Source: Vibrio hyugaensis
GTDB taxonomy: Bacteria > Pseudomonadota > Gammaproteobacteria > Enterobacterales > Vibrionaceae
Assembly: GCF_002906655.1 (NCBI RefSeq)
Contig: NZ_CP025794.1
Location: 2,852,001-2,916,000, forward strand
Direction of reading: 5' to 3'
DNA length: 64,000 nucleotides
In this document: piece after piece, positions 18,603 to 27,964 of the stretch
How the letters are laid out: every line of letters starts with the position of its first letter
Position numbering within the stretch: the stretch's first letter is position 1
Position numbers and translations under genes: made by a program
Notes under the pieces: model-generated
Databases searched by the model: none
The model's input: the letters and a program-made list of their open reading frames with translations, nothing else
What the model was told of the DNA's origin: nothing

Positions 18603-18712
18603 GGGATTAATCCAACTTACGGATGACTTTTACGAACAACGTCTTTAGCAATGACGCTGAATCTATATTACTTTGCCCCGACGATTCTTTCAGCCTTATG
18701 ACATAGCTGAAT

Positions 18713-18740
18713 TTGGAAGGGCAATGGACCTTGTTATAAT
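18713..18740 (+). promoter_or_regulatory. Sigma70 promoter with extended -10 for the small membrane-protein gene
   Basis: TTGGAA (18713-18718), 16-bp spacer, TATAAT (18735-18740) with TGT directly before the -10 box (extended -10). A start point near 18747 would give a leader of about 33 bases before the ATG at 18780. Confidence 0.75.
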
Positions 18741-18779
18741 GACCACAAATCAGGCGGTTATCAATCAAGAGATGGAAAA

Positions 18780-18899
18780 ATGGGTTGTTGTAACGGTGAC
18801 AAGAAGTGTCAGAGTGAAAAGAAAACTAAGCGTATTCCGTGGTTTGGTATCGTTCTTGGCGTGTTAGCTATCTTAGTGATTTTTAACTGGCAAGCGTAA
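18780..18899 (+). CDS. Small single-span membrane protein, 39 residues, cysteine-rich N-terminus
   Basis: Starts MGCCNGDKKCQSEKKTKRIP and ends with a hydrophobic helix (about residues 21-36, WFGIVLGVLAILVIFNW) before a short QA tail. Support for a real gene: a near-consensus promoter 40 bp upstream, a purine-rich AAGAGATGG before the ATG, and an intrinsic terminator nine bases after the stop. Three cysteines (C3, C4, C10) and a basic stretch precede the span, which suggests a cytoplasmic metal- or thiol-reactive head on a membrane anchor with positive-inside topology. I do not recognise a named family. Its neighbours hemL (haem) and erpA (iron-sulphur) make a link to metal metabolism conceivable but unproven. 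Confidence 0.75.
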   Translation: MGCCNGDKKCQSEKKTKRIPWFGIVLGVLAILVIFNWQA

Positions 18900-18907
18900 T
18901 GCAGGCA

Positions 18908-18935
18908 ATAAAAAAGGACCGTGAAGGTCCTTTTT
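18908..18935. terminator. Bidirectional terminator between the small gene and hemL
   Basis: Ten-pair stem AAAAAGGACC / GGTCCTTTTT with GTGAA loop; A-run on one side and T-run on the other, serving both the plus-strand small gene and minus-strand hemL. Confidence 0.9.
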
Positions 18936-18959
18936 AGTATTGATGTTCTGGGAAAAAGC

Positions 18960-20255
18960 TTACTTCGCTTCTTCTGCCAGAATTGCAAAACAGCGATCTG
19001 CCGCTTCTAATGTTGCATCGATTTCTTTTGAACCGTGTGCAAGAGAAGTGAAGCTTGCTTCGAATGCCGATGGCGCTAGGTATACGCCGTGTTTCAGCAT
19101 TAGGTGGAAGAAGCGTTTAAAGCGTTCTACATCACACTTAGTTACGTCTTCGTAGCAAGTGATGCTGTCTTGCTCTGTAAAGAAGAAGCCAAACATGCCG
19201 CCAACTTGGTTTACTACCAATGGCACGCCGTGTTTGTCGGCAAGTTCTTTGAAGCCTTGTGCAAGTTGCTTAGTTTTCGCTGCTAGGCGCTTTTCGTTTC
19301 CTTCTTCTTTTAGAAGGTTCAAACATGCAAAGCCTGCTGCCATTGCAACTGGGTTACCAGAAAGCGTGCCCGCTTGGTAAACAGGACCTGTTGGCGCTAC
19401 GTATTGCATGACTTCTTTACGACCACCAAAAGCGCCCACTGGCATACCACCACCGATAACTTTACCCAGTGTTGTTAGGTCTGGTTTGATGTTGTAGTGT
19501 GCTTGCGCGCCACCAAGAGCAACACGGAAACCTGTCATTACTTCATCAAAAATCAGTAGTGCACCTTCTTGGTCACAGATTTCGCGCAGACCTTCATGGA
19601 AGCCTTCTACTGGTGGAATACAGTTCATGTTGCCCGCAACTGGCTCAACGATGATACAAGCGATTTCGCCTTTGTTTGCAGCGAACAGTTCACGGACTGA
19701 ATCTAAATCGTTAAATGTTGCCGTTAGTGTGTGCTTAGCAAAGTCAGCAGGAACGCCAGGAGAGCTTGGTTGGCCCAGTGTTAGTGCACCAGAGCCCGCT
19801 TTGACTAGCAAGCTGTCAGCGTGACCGTGGTAACAACCTTCAAATTTCATGATCTTGTCACGACCAGTGAAGCCACGAGCAAGACGGATAGCACTCATGG
19901 TCGCTTCTGTACCAGAGCTCACCATGCGGATTTGTTCCATTGATGGCACTAGCTCAGATACAAGCTCAGCCATCGCAATTTCCATCTCAGTTGGCGCACC
20001 GAAACTTAGACCGCGTTGTGCTGCATCGATAACCGCTTCACGGATTACTGCGTGGTTATGACCTAGAATCATAGGACCCCAAGAGCCAACGTAATCAATG
20101 TACGCTTTACCATCGGCATCAAAAATCAGGGCACCGTCTGCTCGTTCGATAAATAGCGGAGAACCGCCAACGCCGTTGAATGCACGAACTGGTGAGTTCA
20201 CACCGCCAGGAATGGTTTGCTGAGCCTTTTGATATAGCTCTGATGATTTGGTCAT
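18960..20255 (-). CDS. hemL: Glutamate-1-semialdehyde 2,1-aminomutase
   Basis: PLP enzyme converting glutamate-1-semialdehyde to 5-aminolevulinate, the second step of the C5 pathway to haem and other tetrapyrroles. From the ATG at 20255 ([20 protein letters not shown]) the protein is 431 residues, the normal size. The PLP-binding lysine is in [12 protein letters not shown], and DEVMTGFR carries the cofactor Asp/Glu region. The frame is open 14 codons further upstream, but AAAGAGGA lies just before this ATG and homologues start here. Monocistronic, divergent from erpA across about 245 bp. Confidence 0.97.
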   Translation of the reverse strand: MTKSSELYQKAQQTIPGGVNSPVRAFNGVGGSPLFIERADGALIFDADGKAYIDYVGSWGPMILGHNHAVIREAVIDAAQRGLSFGAPTEMEIAMAELVSELVPSMEQIRMVSSGTEATMSAIRLARGFTGRDKIMKFEGCYHGHADSLLVKAGSGALTLGQPSSPGVPADFAKHTLTATFNDLDSVRELFAANKGEIACIIVEPVAGNMNCIPPVEGFHEGLREICDQEGALLIFDEVMTGFRVALGGAQAHYNIKPDLTTLGKVIGGGMPVGAFGGRKEVMQYVAPTGPVYQAGTLSGNPVAMAAGFACLNLLKEEGNEKRLAAKTKQLAQGFKELADKHGVPLVVNQVGGMFGFFFTEQDSITCYEDVTKCDVERFKRFFHLMLKHGVYLAPSAFEASFTSLAHGSKEIDATLEAADRCFAILAEEAK

Positions 20256-20501
20256 GGGGTTATCCTCTTTTGATTGCTCGGACCAAGTGGAGCGCATTGT
20301 ACCTAGCTAAACTCAAGTTAGAAACGTTTTGGGTAATTTATGTGTAGTCTGGCGTTGTAATCTTACATATCAGCATCGGATATAAAGAATCGGCGGTGAA
20401 TACTTGAACGAGTTGGTCAGGTATTGGATAATCGCTCTAATTAGCACAAATTTGACGTCTTGCTTCAGGCTTGACGCATTACACGAGTGAGAGAGGTCTT
20501 C

Positions 20502-20843
20502 GTGAGCGAAGTAAACGTACCATTATCTTTTTCTGATGCCGCGGCATCTCGCGTTCAAACGTTGATTGCGGAAGAAGAAAACCCAGCGCTGAAATTACGC
20601 GTATACATTACTGGTGGCGGCTGTAGTGGTTTCCAATACGGCTTCACATTTGATGAAAACGTAAATGAAGGCGACACAACAATCGTAAACAGTGGCGTAA
20701 CACTGGTTGTAGACCCAATGAGCCTGCAATACCTAATCGGTGGCGTGGTTGATTACACTGAAGGTTTGGAGGGAGCACGCTTCTTCGTTAATAACCCAAA
20801 TGCAACAACAACGTGTGGTTGTGGTGCATCGTTCAGCGTGTAA
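20502..20843 (+). CDS. erpA: Iron-sulphur cluster insertion protein ErpA (A-type carrier)
   Basis: Delivers [Fe-S] clusters to apoproteins such as the isoprenoid enzymes IspG/IspH. With the GTG start at 20502 the protein is 113 residues, [18 protein letters not shown] at the N-terminus, matching the family; GAGAGG lies eight bases upstream. An alternative in-frame GTG at 20487 is less likely. The three ligand cysteines are present: C41 in GGGCSGF and C105/C107 in TTCGCGASF at the C-terminus. It is a single gene followed by a terminator. Confidence 0.96.
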   Translation: MSEVNVPLSFSDAAASRVQTLIAEEENPALKLRVYITGGGCSGFQYGFTFDENVNEGDTTIVNSGVTLVVDPMSLQYLIGGVVDYTEGLEGARFFVNNPNATTTCGCGASFSV

Positions 20844-20855
20844 TTAACACGACAA

Positions 20856-20883
20856 CAGGCAGCCAATTGGCTGCCTGAGTTTT
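20856..20883 (+). terminator. Terminator of erpA
   Basis: 22-bp palindrome with arms CAGGCAGCCAA and TTGGCTGCCTG (20856-20877), followed by AGTTTTA. Short T-run, so efficiency is uncertain. Confidence 0.75.
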
Positions 20884-20957
20884 ACGTAGCAGGAAGTCAC
20901 GTAAACGCACTCCCGGTTCCAAAGAGAGCTGAGAGCTAAAAATAAAAAGGACTTTGT

Positions 20958-22073
20958 ATGTCTGGATCTTCTTTTGGGCGTCGTATTGTAGAGCGTCCAT
21001 GGCTAGTCTCTCTAACGCTTGTGATCGCTTTAGCTGCTTGGCTCGCAATGGGTCAACTCAAAGCACAAGACGAAACGGTTTCTCCTTCAAACTCTCAATC
21101 TGAAGACACGCCTGTTGCTAAGGTGATGTTCAACTCTTTTACCGCCCAACCAACCAGCAAAACCATTGAACTGTATGGTCGCACCGCGCCAAATCGCCAA
21201 GCTCGTCTCGGCGCAGAAGTGGCCGGAAAAATCATTCGTCTTAACGTAAATAAAGGCCAAAGTGTTAAACGAGGCCAAGTTATTGCCAATATTGATGAGC
21301 GTGACCTCGATATTCAACTTAAACGTGCCAAGGCGATGCTGCGCGTAAAAGAAAAAGAATTTAAAGCGGCGGAATCTTTAAAAATTCGTGGCTTACAAGG
21401 GGAGGTGGCTTTCGCGACGGCGCAAGCCGCATTAGTTGATGCTAGGGCTAACTTAAGTAATGTCGAAACAGCGCTTAGAAATACTAAAGTAAGAGCGCCG
21501 TTTGATGGCATTCTTGATCACAAATTTGTAGAAATAGGGGACTTCGTTGGCGTTGGAGACCCAATAGCGACCGTGATCGATCTAGAAAAACTGGTGATTG
21601 AAGCGGATGTCAGTGAGCGTCATATCCAATACCTAAAAGAAGGTCAGAAAGCAGACGTTCGCACCATCAATAATGTTCATCACCAAGGTACCATTCGGTA
21701 CATTGGAAGAGTTTCTTCAACTTCCACCAATACTTTTCCGGTTGAAATTGAAATCAAGAACGATGAAATCGCAATGCCAGCAGGGATAAGTGCCGAAGTG
21801 GTTCTGTCTTTGAGCGAGGTTCTCGCGATCAAAGTCACAGCAGCTATGTTAGCGCTTGATGAAGAAGGAAACCTTGGCATTAAGACCTTGCGTGATCAAC
21901 ATGTTCACTTTGTACCGATCCAATTGGTTAAAGCAGAGAAAGATGGTGTTTGGCTGTCTGGCTTAGGTGATCAAGTTGACATTATCGTGTTAGGGCAAGG
22001 TTTCGCTCGTGATGGTGACTTAGTGATGGCGACGAAGGTGGCTGACGCCATTAAAGCCGCGAATCAGCAGTAA
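20958..22073 (+). CDS. vexE: RND efflux periplasmic adaptor (membrane fusion protein), VexE-like
   Basis: Bridges the RND pump and a TolC-type outer-membrane channel. The 371-residue protein has an N-terminal membrane anchor/signal (about 17-35), barrel-sandwich hybrid halves (GRTAPNRQARLGAEVAGKI and VRAPFDGILDHKFVEIGDFV), an alpha-helical hairpin between them (about 115-165), then the beta-barrel and membrane-proximal domains. ATG at 20958 is preceded by AAAAAGGAC. It ends nine bases before the pump gene. The name rests on gene order: in V. cholerae the vexEF pair sits beside hemL/erpA and tyrS in the same way. Confidence 0.85.
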   Translation: MSGSSFGRRIVERPWLVSLTLVIALAAWLAMGQLKAQDETVSPSNSQSEDTPVAKVMFNSFTAQPTSKTIELYGRTAPNRQARLGAEVAGKIIRLNVNKGQSVKRGQVIANIDERDLDIQLKRAKAMLRVKEKEFKAAESLKIRGLQGEVAFATAQAALVDARANLSNVETALRNTKVRAPFDGILDHKFVEIGDFVGVGDPIATVIDLEKLVIEADVSERHIQYLKEGQKADVRTINNVHHQGTIRYIGRVSSTSTNTFPVEIEIKNDEIAMPAGISAEVVLSLSEVLAIKVTAAMLALDEEGNLGIKTLRDQHVHFVPIQLVKAEKDGVWLSGLGDQVDIIVLGQGFARDGDLVMATKVADAIKAANQQ

Positions 22074-22082
22074 GGAGGCGAT

Positions 22083-25000
22083 ATGTTTGCTTTGATTGAT
22101 GCTGCGCTGTCGCGTGCACGTACGATGCTAACACTCTTAGTCATGATCCTGATTGCGGGTGTTATCACTTACATTACGATCCCAAAAGAATCCAGTCCTG
22201 ATATCACCATCCCTATTATCTATGTTTCGGTAGGTCACCAAGGCATTTCTCCAACTGATGCTGAGCGTTTGTTGGTACGGCCAATAGAACAAGAATTACG
22301 CTCCATTGAAGGGGTAAAAGAGATGACTGCCGTTGCCTCGGAAGGTCATGCCTCTGTGACGTTAGAGTTCAGTGTAGGCGTCGATCTTGCTGAAGCAATG
22401 GCCGATGTGCGTGATGCTGTCGATCTAGCTAAGCCGAAGTTGCCAGAAGATAGCGATGAACCGACCGTAAATGAAGTCACATTTGCCTCTGAAGAACCAG
22501 TACTTACGGTTGTGCTTTACGGGACTGTACCAGAACGTACAACCGTACAAATTGCCCGTGTACTTCGCGATAAATTAGAAAGCTATCGCCAAGTCTTGGA
22601 AGTGGATATTGCGGGAGATCGGGAGGACATTGTAGAGATCGTCGTCGATCCATTGCTGATGGAAAGCTACGGTTTGGATCAAGCGGATATCTACAACTTG
22701 ATCGCGTTAAACAACCGTGTCGTTGCAGCAGGTTTTGTCGACACGGGGTACGGACGATTCTCAGTTAAAGTCCCTTCTGTTTTTGATTCTTTAAAAGACG
22801 TCTTAGAGTTGCCAATTAAAGTTAATGGCAAAGAGGTGATTACCTTTGGAGATGTCGCCACTGTGCGTCGCGCGTTTCGAGATCCAGAAAGTTTTGCTCG
22901 TTTAGATGGTAATCCTGCTGTTGTTCTCAACGTCAAAAAGCGCGCGGGTGAAAACATCATTGAGACGGTTGAGTTAGTCAAACAAGTAATGCTCGAGGCA
23001 CAAAAGCGTTCAGAGTGGCCGAATAACCTACAAGTCAAATACACGTGGGATCAGTCTGATGACGTCAAACTGATGCTCAACGATCTGCAAAACAACATTC
23101 TCTCGGCAATCATTCTTGTGGTGATTGTTATCATTGCAATTCTTGGGGTTCGAACGGCGTTGCTTGTTGGGATCTCTATTCCGGGTTCTTTCCTTACGGG
23201 GTTATTAGTTCTGTCGGTATTTGGCTTAACGGTCAACATTGTTGTGTTGTTTGCTCTCATCATGGCAGTCGGCATGCTCGTTGATGGGGCTATTGTCGTG
23301 ACAGAGTTTGCCGATAGGCGGATGCAAGAGGGTATACCACGTAAAGAAGCCTATCGTGATGCTGCAAAACGTATGGCATGGCCGATTACAGCCTCTACGG
23401 CCACCACTCTCGCCGCATTTGCTCCATTACTCTTTTGGCCAGATATTACTGGCGAGTTCATGAAGTATTTACCATTAACCTTAATTGCCACCTTGACTGC
23501 TTCTCTTGTAATGGCGTTGTTGTTTGTGCCGGTTATAGGCGGAATCATTGGTAAGCCTCAAGCTGTTAACCAGAAAAGCCAGCAAGAGATGGTTGACTTG
23601 CACAACGGAGAGTTTGAGAAAGCGACGGGCATTACAAAGCTTTACTATCGTACGTTGTCGATTGCGATTAAGCACCCACTTAAAGTGTTACTCAGTGCGA
23701 TATTGCTTGCGGGTGGAGTCGGTTTTACTTACAGCAAAGCTGGCTTAGGTGCGGAATTTTTTCCGGAGGTAGATCCTGCTTTCTTTACCGTCAAGGTCCG
23801 TTCTTACGGTGATTTATCGATCAACGAAAAAGACGTCGTGATGAAAGAGATCGAAAAAGTCATGCTAGGACACGATGAGTTTGAAAGTGTCTATACGCGT
23901 ACCGGAACGGATTCAAATGATGGTGATGAGATTGGTCAGATTCAGATTACGCCTGTCGATTGGCAATATCGTCGCAAAGTGAAAGACATCATTGAAGAGC
24001 TCAAACAGACTACTAATCAATTCTCAGGCGTAGAGTTGGAATACAAATTCCCCGATGCTGGTCCGCCAGTAGAGCATGATCTCGTCATTGAAATGTCGGC
24101 ACAAAACTCAAGCATTGACCAGTTAGACAGTGCGGCCAAGATGGTTCGTTACTGGGCTGATCGTAATCCCGCTTTAACTAACTTGAGTGATACCACTAAT
24201 AAAGAGGGAATTGACTGGCAGATTGATATTCGCAGGGACGATGCTTCTCGCTTTGCCGCTGATGCGACTTTGGTTGGTAATACTGTCCAGTTTGTGACTA
24301 ACGGTTTGAAGATTGGTGATTATCTTCCCGATGATGCCGATGAAGAAGTCGATATATTAGTGCGTTATCCGCAGGATAAACGTGATATCGGTCGGTTTGA
24401 CCAATTACGTGTAAAAACGGCTGCGGGTTTGGTGCCGATCACGAACTTCGCTCAAATTAAGCCTGATCACAAGCAGGATACGATTCGTCGTGTCGACGGT
24501 CGCCGAGTGATCAACATTCAAGCTGATATGGTCGAAGGTTATAACCTCACGTTAGAGTTACCTAAAATTACTGAAGAGGTTCAGCAGCTTGGTTTGCCAG
24601 CGGGGATTGAGTTTAAAATTCGCGGTCAAAACGAGGAGCAAGAAAACTCTTCTGCGTTTTTACAAAGTGCTTTCATGGTTGCACTAGGTGTGATGGCTTT
24701 GATCCTGATTACTCAATTCAACAGCTTCTACCAAGCATTTTTGATTTTAAGTGCTGTGCTGTTCTCTACGGTTGGTGTGTTTGCCGGTTTGCTTATCTTC
24801 CAAAAACCGTTCGGTATTATCATGTCAGGTATTGGTGTTATTGCGTTAGCGGGCATTGTCGTCAACAACAACATCGTCTTGATCGACACCTATAACCAAA
24901 TGCGTAAACGTGGTCTAGAAAAGTCGGACGCGATATTACGGACTGGGGTTCAGCGCTTGCGCCCTGTGTTGCTTACCACAGTGACGACCATATTAGGTTT

Positions 25001-25217
25001 GTTGCCAATGGTGTTAGAAATGAACATCGATTTGGTGAATCAAAAAGTTGAATTTGGCGCACCAAGTACCCAGTGGTGGTCGCAATTAGCAACCGCGGTT
25101 GCTGGTGGCTTGGCATTTGCGACCGTGCTGACTTTGGTTTTAACGCCTTGCCTGTTAATGCTTGGACGTGAGCATAATATTGATGATTCTCAAACAGAAA
25201 CAAAAGAGGCAGCCTAG
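22083..25217 (+). CDS. vexF: RND inner-membrane efflux pump, VexF-like
   Basis: Proton- or sodium-driven trimeric pump, 1044 residues, with 12 spans and two large periplasmic loops in the RND pattern (spans near 12-32, 335-475, 530-550, 865-1030). A strong AAGGAGG precedes the ATG. The TM4 region reads GMLVDGAIVVTEF: only the first Asp of the usual Asp-Asp pair is present (D401, then G402). The TM10 region reads AGIVVNNNIVLID, where drug pumps such as AcrB have the relay lysine. V. cholerae VexEF is reported as Na+-dependent multidrug efflux; the unusual relay residues here fit non-standard ion coupling, an inference. The stop codon lies inside a 24-bp perfect palindrome. Confidence 0.88.
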   Translation: MFALIDAALSRARTMLTLLVMILIAGVITYITIPKESSPDITIPIIYVSVGHQGISPTDAERLLVRPIEQELRSIEGVKEMTAVASEGHASVTLEFSVGVDLAEAMADVRDAVDLAKPKLPEDSDEPTVNEVTFASEEPVLTVVLYGTVPERTTVQIARVLRDKLESYRQVLEVDIAGDREDIVEIVVDPLLMESYGLDQADIYNLIALNNRVVAAGFVDTGYGRFSVKVPSVFDSLKDVLELPIKVNGKEVITFGDVATVRRAFRDPESFARLDGNPAVVLNVKKRAGENIIETVELVKQVMLEAQKRSEWPNNLQVKYTWDQSDDVKLMLNDLQNNILSAIILVVIVIIAILGVRTALLVGISIPGSFLTGLLVLSVFGLTVNIVVLFALIMAVGMLVDGAIVVTEFADRRMQEGIPRKEAYRDAAKRMAWPITASTATTLAAFAPLLFWPDITGEFMKYLPLTLIATLTASLVMALLFVPVIGGIIGKPQAVNQKSQQEMVDLHNGEFEKATGITKLYYRTLSIAIKHPLKVLLSAILLAGGVGFTYSKAGLGAEFFPEVDPAFFTVKVRSYGDLSINEKDVVMKEIEKVMLGHDEFESVYTRTGTDSNDGDEIGQIQITPVDWQYRRKVKDIIEELKQTTNQFSGVELEYKFPDAGPPVEHDLVIEMSAQNSSIDQLDSAAKMVRYWADRNPALTNLSDTTNKEGIDWQIDIRRDDASRFAADATLVGNTVQFVTNGLKIGDYLPDDADEEVDILVRYPQDKRDIGRFDQLRVKTAAGLVPITNFAQIKPDHKQDTIRRVDGRRVINIQADMVEGYNLTLELPKITEEVQQLGLPAGIEFKIRGQNEEQENSSAFLQSAFMVALGVMALILITQFNSFYQAFLILSAVLFSTVGVFAGLLIFQKPFGIIMSGIGVIALAGIVVNNNIVLIDTYNQMRKRGLEKSDAILRTGVQRLRPVLLTTVTTILGLLPMVLEMNIDLVNQKVEFGAPSTQWWSQLATAVAGGLAFATVLTLVLTPCLLMLGREHNIDDSQTETKEAA

Positions 25218-25227
25218 GCTGCCTCTT
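25204..25227. terminator. Palindromic terminator spanning the vexF stop codon
   Basis: Perfect 24-bp palindrome (arms AAGAGGCAGCCT / AGGCTGCCTCTT) whose centre contains the TAG stop of the pump gene. The minus-strand side is followed by TTTTG, so it best serves the convergent M23 peptidase gene; the plus-strand side lacks a T-run. Confidence 0.7.
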
Positions 25228-25259
25228 GGTGATTCAATTTTTACTCGCATCACTCAACA

Positions 25260-26549
25260 TTATTTCATCGCGAGTAACTTACTGTAACGGTCAAGCTTCG
25301 CCATGCTGGTTTTCGCGTTAGCCATAAAGGTTTGCTTCGCTTTCCCCGTCAAAGATTTCGATTGCGGCAATTTTACCGTTCTTGCGTTCTTGTGTACGCC
25401 GTTTACTAAGAACTCATAATGCAGGTGAGGTCCGGTTACTCGTCCAGTACCACCTAGAGTACCAATCGTTTGTCCTTGTTTAACACGTTGACCTGTCTTC
25501 ACCATTCGTTTGGTTAAGTGTAAGTACTTAGTCACATAGGTATTGCTGTGTTTAATGAAGACGTAGTTACCATTGAATTTGTTGTAAGCCGACTTAAGCA
25601 CTACGCCGTTACCCGCAGCCCAAATTGGGGTACCAACTGGAGCTGCATAGTCTGTACCACGGTGAGGGCGAACTTTCCCGGTTACTGGGTGAAGGCGACG
25701 AGGGTTGAAGTTTGAGGTTACACGGCGGAAATCCAAAGGTGCACGTAAGAAGGCCTTTTTCATTGCTCGACCATTTTCATCGTAATACTTGCCACTCTTT
25801 TCATCCAAAATCGCCGTAAAGGTATCACCTTGGTTTTTAAATACTGCAGCGATAATTTTGCCACGACCAATGACTTCACCTTCTACAACTTCTTCTTGAT
25901 AAAGCACTCGGAAGGTGTCGTTTTTACGAATATCCAGCGCAAAGTCGATATCCCAACCAAAGATTCCCGCCAGCTCCATGATTTGATTTGCATTCAATCC
26001 CGATGAAATACCAGCATTCCAGAAGTTAGATTTAATCGTTGCTTCGGCGTAGTTGTATTGATAGTCGACTTCTTTTTTGTCGACTTCAGAGACGTATTTA
26101 CTTCCCTGCAACTTGATACGAAAAGTTTCAAAAGCATTCAATGTACGTTTTAGCTGTATAAAATCGTTATTTTCATCAAAGCCAAATTGCAATCGGTCTC
26201 CGGGACGAAGCCGAGTAAGCTGCGCTTTGATCTCTTTATCTGAAGTGATGAGTTCGTGAAGAAGACGAGGGGAGAGCCCTACGCGATTAAACAGGACGGC
26301 AGCGCTTTCGCCATTTTTGACTTTATAGGTTTCCCAACGCAAAACAGAAGGAAGATTAGAAGAGGCGCTGCGCTCGGGAGATTCTACAGAAATCGGTACC
26401 GAATAGTGCTCACCAACTTTGAGTCGGCTTTGCTGCGGGTCGAGGTCTTGCGGATCAGGCAAAAAGAATAGTGCAAAGATGATGAGGGCACTAAAAAAGC
26501 CGATCAATACTTTGTGCAAGAGTGGGAGTCTGACAAAAATCGAATGCAT
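25260..26549 (-). CDS. M23 family murein peptidase, membrane-anchored (MepM-like)
   Basis: Peptidoglycan endopeptidase of the LytM/M23 type. From the ATG at 26549 (MHSIFVRLPLLHK) it has 429 residues: one N-terminal span (about 9-30), an OapA/LysM-like region (WETYKVKNGESAAVLFNRVGL), and the C-terminal peptidase domain with the zinc motifs HRGTDYAAPVG and HLHYEFLVNG. Both metal-binding motifs are intact, so it should be active on cell-wall cross-links. The frame opens 13 codons earlier at a TTG (26588), which I consider less likely; neither start has a strong ribosome site. Divergent from tyrS with 130 bp between. Confidence 0.88.
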   Translation of the reverse strand: MHSIFVRLPLLHKVLIGFFSALIIFALFFLPDPQDLDPQQSRLKVGEHYSVPISVESPERSASSNLPSVLRWETYKVKNGESAAVLFNRVGLSPRLLHELITSDKEIKAQLTRLRPGDRLQFGFDENNDFIQLKRTLNAFETFRIKLQGSKYVSEVDKKEVDYQYNYAEATIKSNFWNAGISSGLNANQIMELAGIFGWDIDFALDIRKNDTFRVLYQEEVVEGEVIGRGKIIAAVFKNQGDTFTAILDEKSGKYYDENGRAMKKAFLRAPLDFRRVTSNFNPRRLHPVTGKVRPHRGTDYAAPVGTPIWAAGNGVVLKSAYNKFNGNYVFIKHSNTYVTKYLHLTKRMVKTGQRVKQGQTIGTLGGTGRVTGPHLHYEFLVNGVHKNARTVKLPQSKSLTGKAKQTFMANAKTSMAKLDRYSKLLAMK

Positions 26550-26679
26550 AAGGTACTTGATTGCTAAATTAAACGTAAAAATTGACAACTACCTAGTCTA
26601 ACGTGTTTCAAAATGCATCGCTATTCAAGTAAGATGTTCAGCTATTATATTTTTGCCAAATCTGTGGGAGTGAACAAGA

Positions 26680-27867
26680 ATGGCGAGCATTGAAGCTGCA
26701 TTAGCCGAGATTAAGCGCGGTGTTGAAGAGCTGATTCCAGAAGAAGAGCTGATCGCGAAACTAAAAGAAGGCCGTCCTCTACGTATTAAACTCGGTGCCG
26801 ATCCAACAGCACCTGACATCCACCTAGGCCATACGGTTATTTTCAATAAGCTTCGCTTGTTCCAAGAGCTAGGTCATGAAGTGACGTTCCTAATCGGTGA
26901 CTTCACTGCAATGGTTGGCGACCCAACAGGTAAGAACACAACGCGTCCACCACTAAGCCGTGAAGACGTATTGCGCAATGCAGAGACATACAAAGAGCAA
27001 GTATTTAAGATTCTTGATCCGGCTAAGACTAAGATTCAGTTCAACTCTGAGTGGCTATCTGAGCTTGGTGCCGAGGGTATGATTCGTCTAGCGGCAAACC
27101 AAACGGTTGCACGTATGCTAGAACGTGACGATTTTAAAAAGCGTTACGCAGGTGGTCAGCCAATCGCTATTCATGAGTTTATGTACCCACTACTGCAAGG
27201 TTGGGACTCAGTAGCAATGGAAACAGACGTTGAGCTTGGTGGTACTGACCAGAAGTTCAACCTACTAATGGGTCGTGAACTGCAAAAATCTCACGGTCAA
27301 AAGCCACAAGTGGTATTAATGATGCCACTGCTTGTTGGTCTAGACGGTGAGAAGAAGATGTCTAAATCTTCTGGTAACTACATTGGTATTAGCGAAGCAC
27401 CAAGTGAAATGTTTGGTAAGATCATGTCTATCTCTGACGATCTAATGTGGAGCTACTATGAGCTACTGTCTTTCCGTCCTCTGGAAGAGATCGCACAGTT
27501 CAAGTCGGATGTTGAATCTGGTAAAAACCCACGTGATATCAAAGTGCTGCTAGCAAAAGAAATCATCGCACGTTTCCACTGTGAAGCGGACGCTGATGCA
27601 GCAGAGCAAGAGTTCGTTAACCGTTTTGCTAAGAACCAAATTCCTGACGAAATGCCAGAGTTTGATTTTGACGCGGGCACGCCAGTAGCAAACCTACTGA
27701 AAGAAGCGGGTCTATGTGCTTCAACTTCTGAAGCTATGCGTATGGTTAAACAAGGCGCAGCGAAGATTGAAGGTGAGAAAGTTGCTGATGCGAAGTTTGC
27801 GCCAGAAGCCGGAACTTACGTATTCCAAGTTGGTAAACGCAAATTTGCACGTATTACTATTAAGTAA
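26680..27867 (+). CDS. tyrS: Tyrosyl-tRNA synthetase
   Basis: Class I aminoacyl-tRNA synthetase charging tRNA-Tyr. The 395-residue protein has the HIGH-type motif HLGH at 48-51, the catalytic KMSKS at 226-230 ([11 protein letters not shown]) and a C-terminal S4 RNA-binding domain (about 330-395, [19 protein letters not shown]). GGGAG precedes the ATG. The KMSKS form and length match the TyrZ-like branch rather than the E. coli-type enzyme. Followed by a strong terminator. Confidence 0.96.
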   Translation: MASIEAALAEIKRGVEELIPEEELIAKLKEGRPLRIKLGADPTAPDIHLGHTVIFNKLRLFQELGHEVTFLIGDFTAMVGDPTGKNTTRPPLSREDVLRNAETYKEQVFKILDPAKTKIQFNSEWLSELGAEGMIRLAANQTVARMLERDDFKKRYAGGQPIAIHEFMYPLLQGWDSVAMETDVELGGTDQKFNLLMGRELQKSHGQKPQVVLMMPLLVGLDGEKKMSKSSGNYIGISEAPSEMFGKIMSISDDLMWSYYELLSFRPLEEIAQFKSDVESGKNPRDIKVLLAKEIIARFHCEADADAAEQEFVNRFAKNQIPDEMPEFDFDAGTPVANLLKEAGLCASTSEAMRMVKQGAAKIEGEKVADAKFAPEAGTYVFQVGKRKFARITIK

Positions 27868-27886
27868 TCAATAACTGCTCAAAATG

Positions 27887-27911
27887 AAAGCGCCTAATCG
27901 GCGCTTTTTTT
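27887..27911 (+). terminator. Terminator of tyrS
   Basis: Stem AAAGCGCC / GGCGCTTT with TAATC loop followed by a run of T. Confidence 0.92.
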
Positions 27912-27964
27912 GTATTAAAATTTGGTGAAATCGTGTGACATTGACTGTAAAAACAGATGAACTT

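Noticed and set aside
18960..20297. 14-residue N-terminal extension of HemL
   Set aside because: The downstream ATG has AGAGGA at good spacing and gives the standard family N-terminus.
22083..25217. Heavy-metal (CusA-type) RND pump
   Set aside because: Although the TM4 motif departs from the Asp-Asp form, the methionine pairs of metal pumps are not evident and the locus order matches vexEF.
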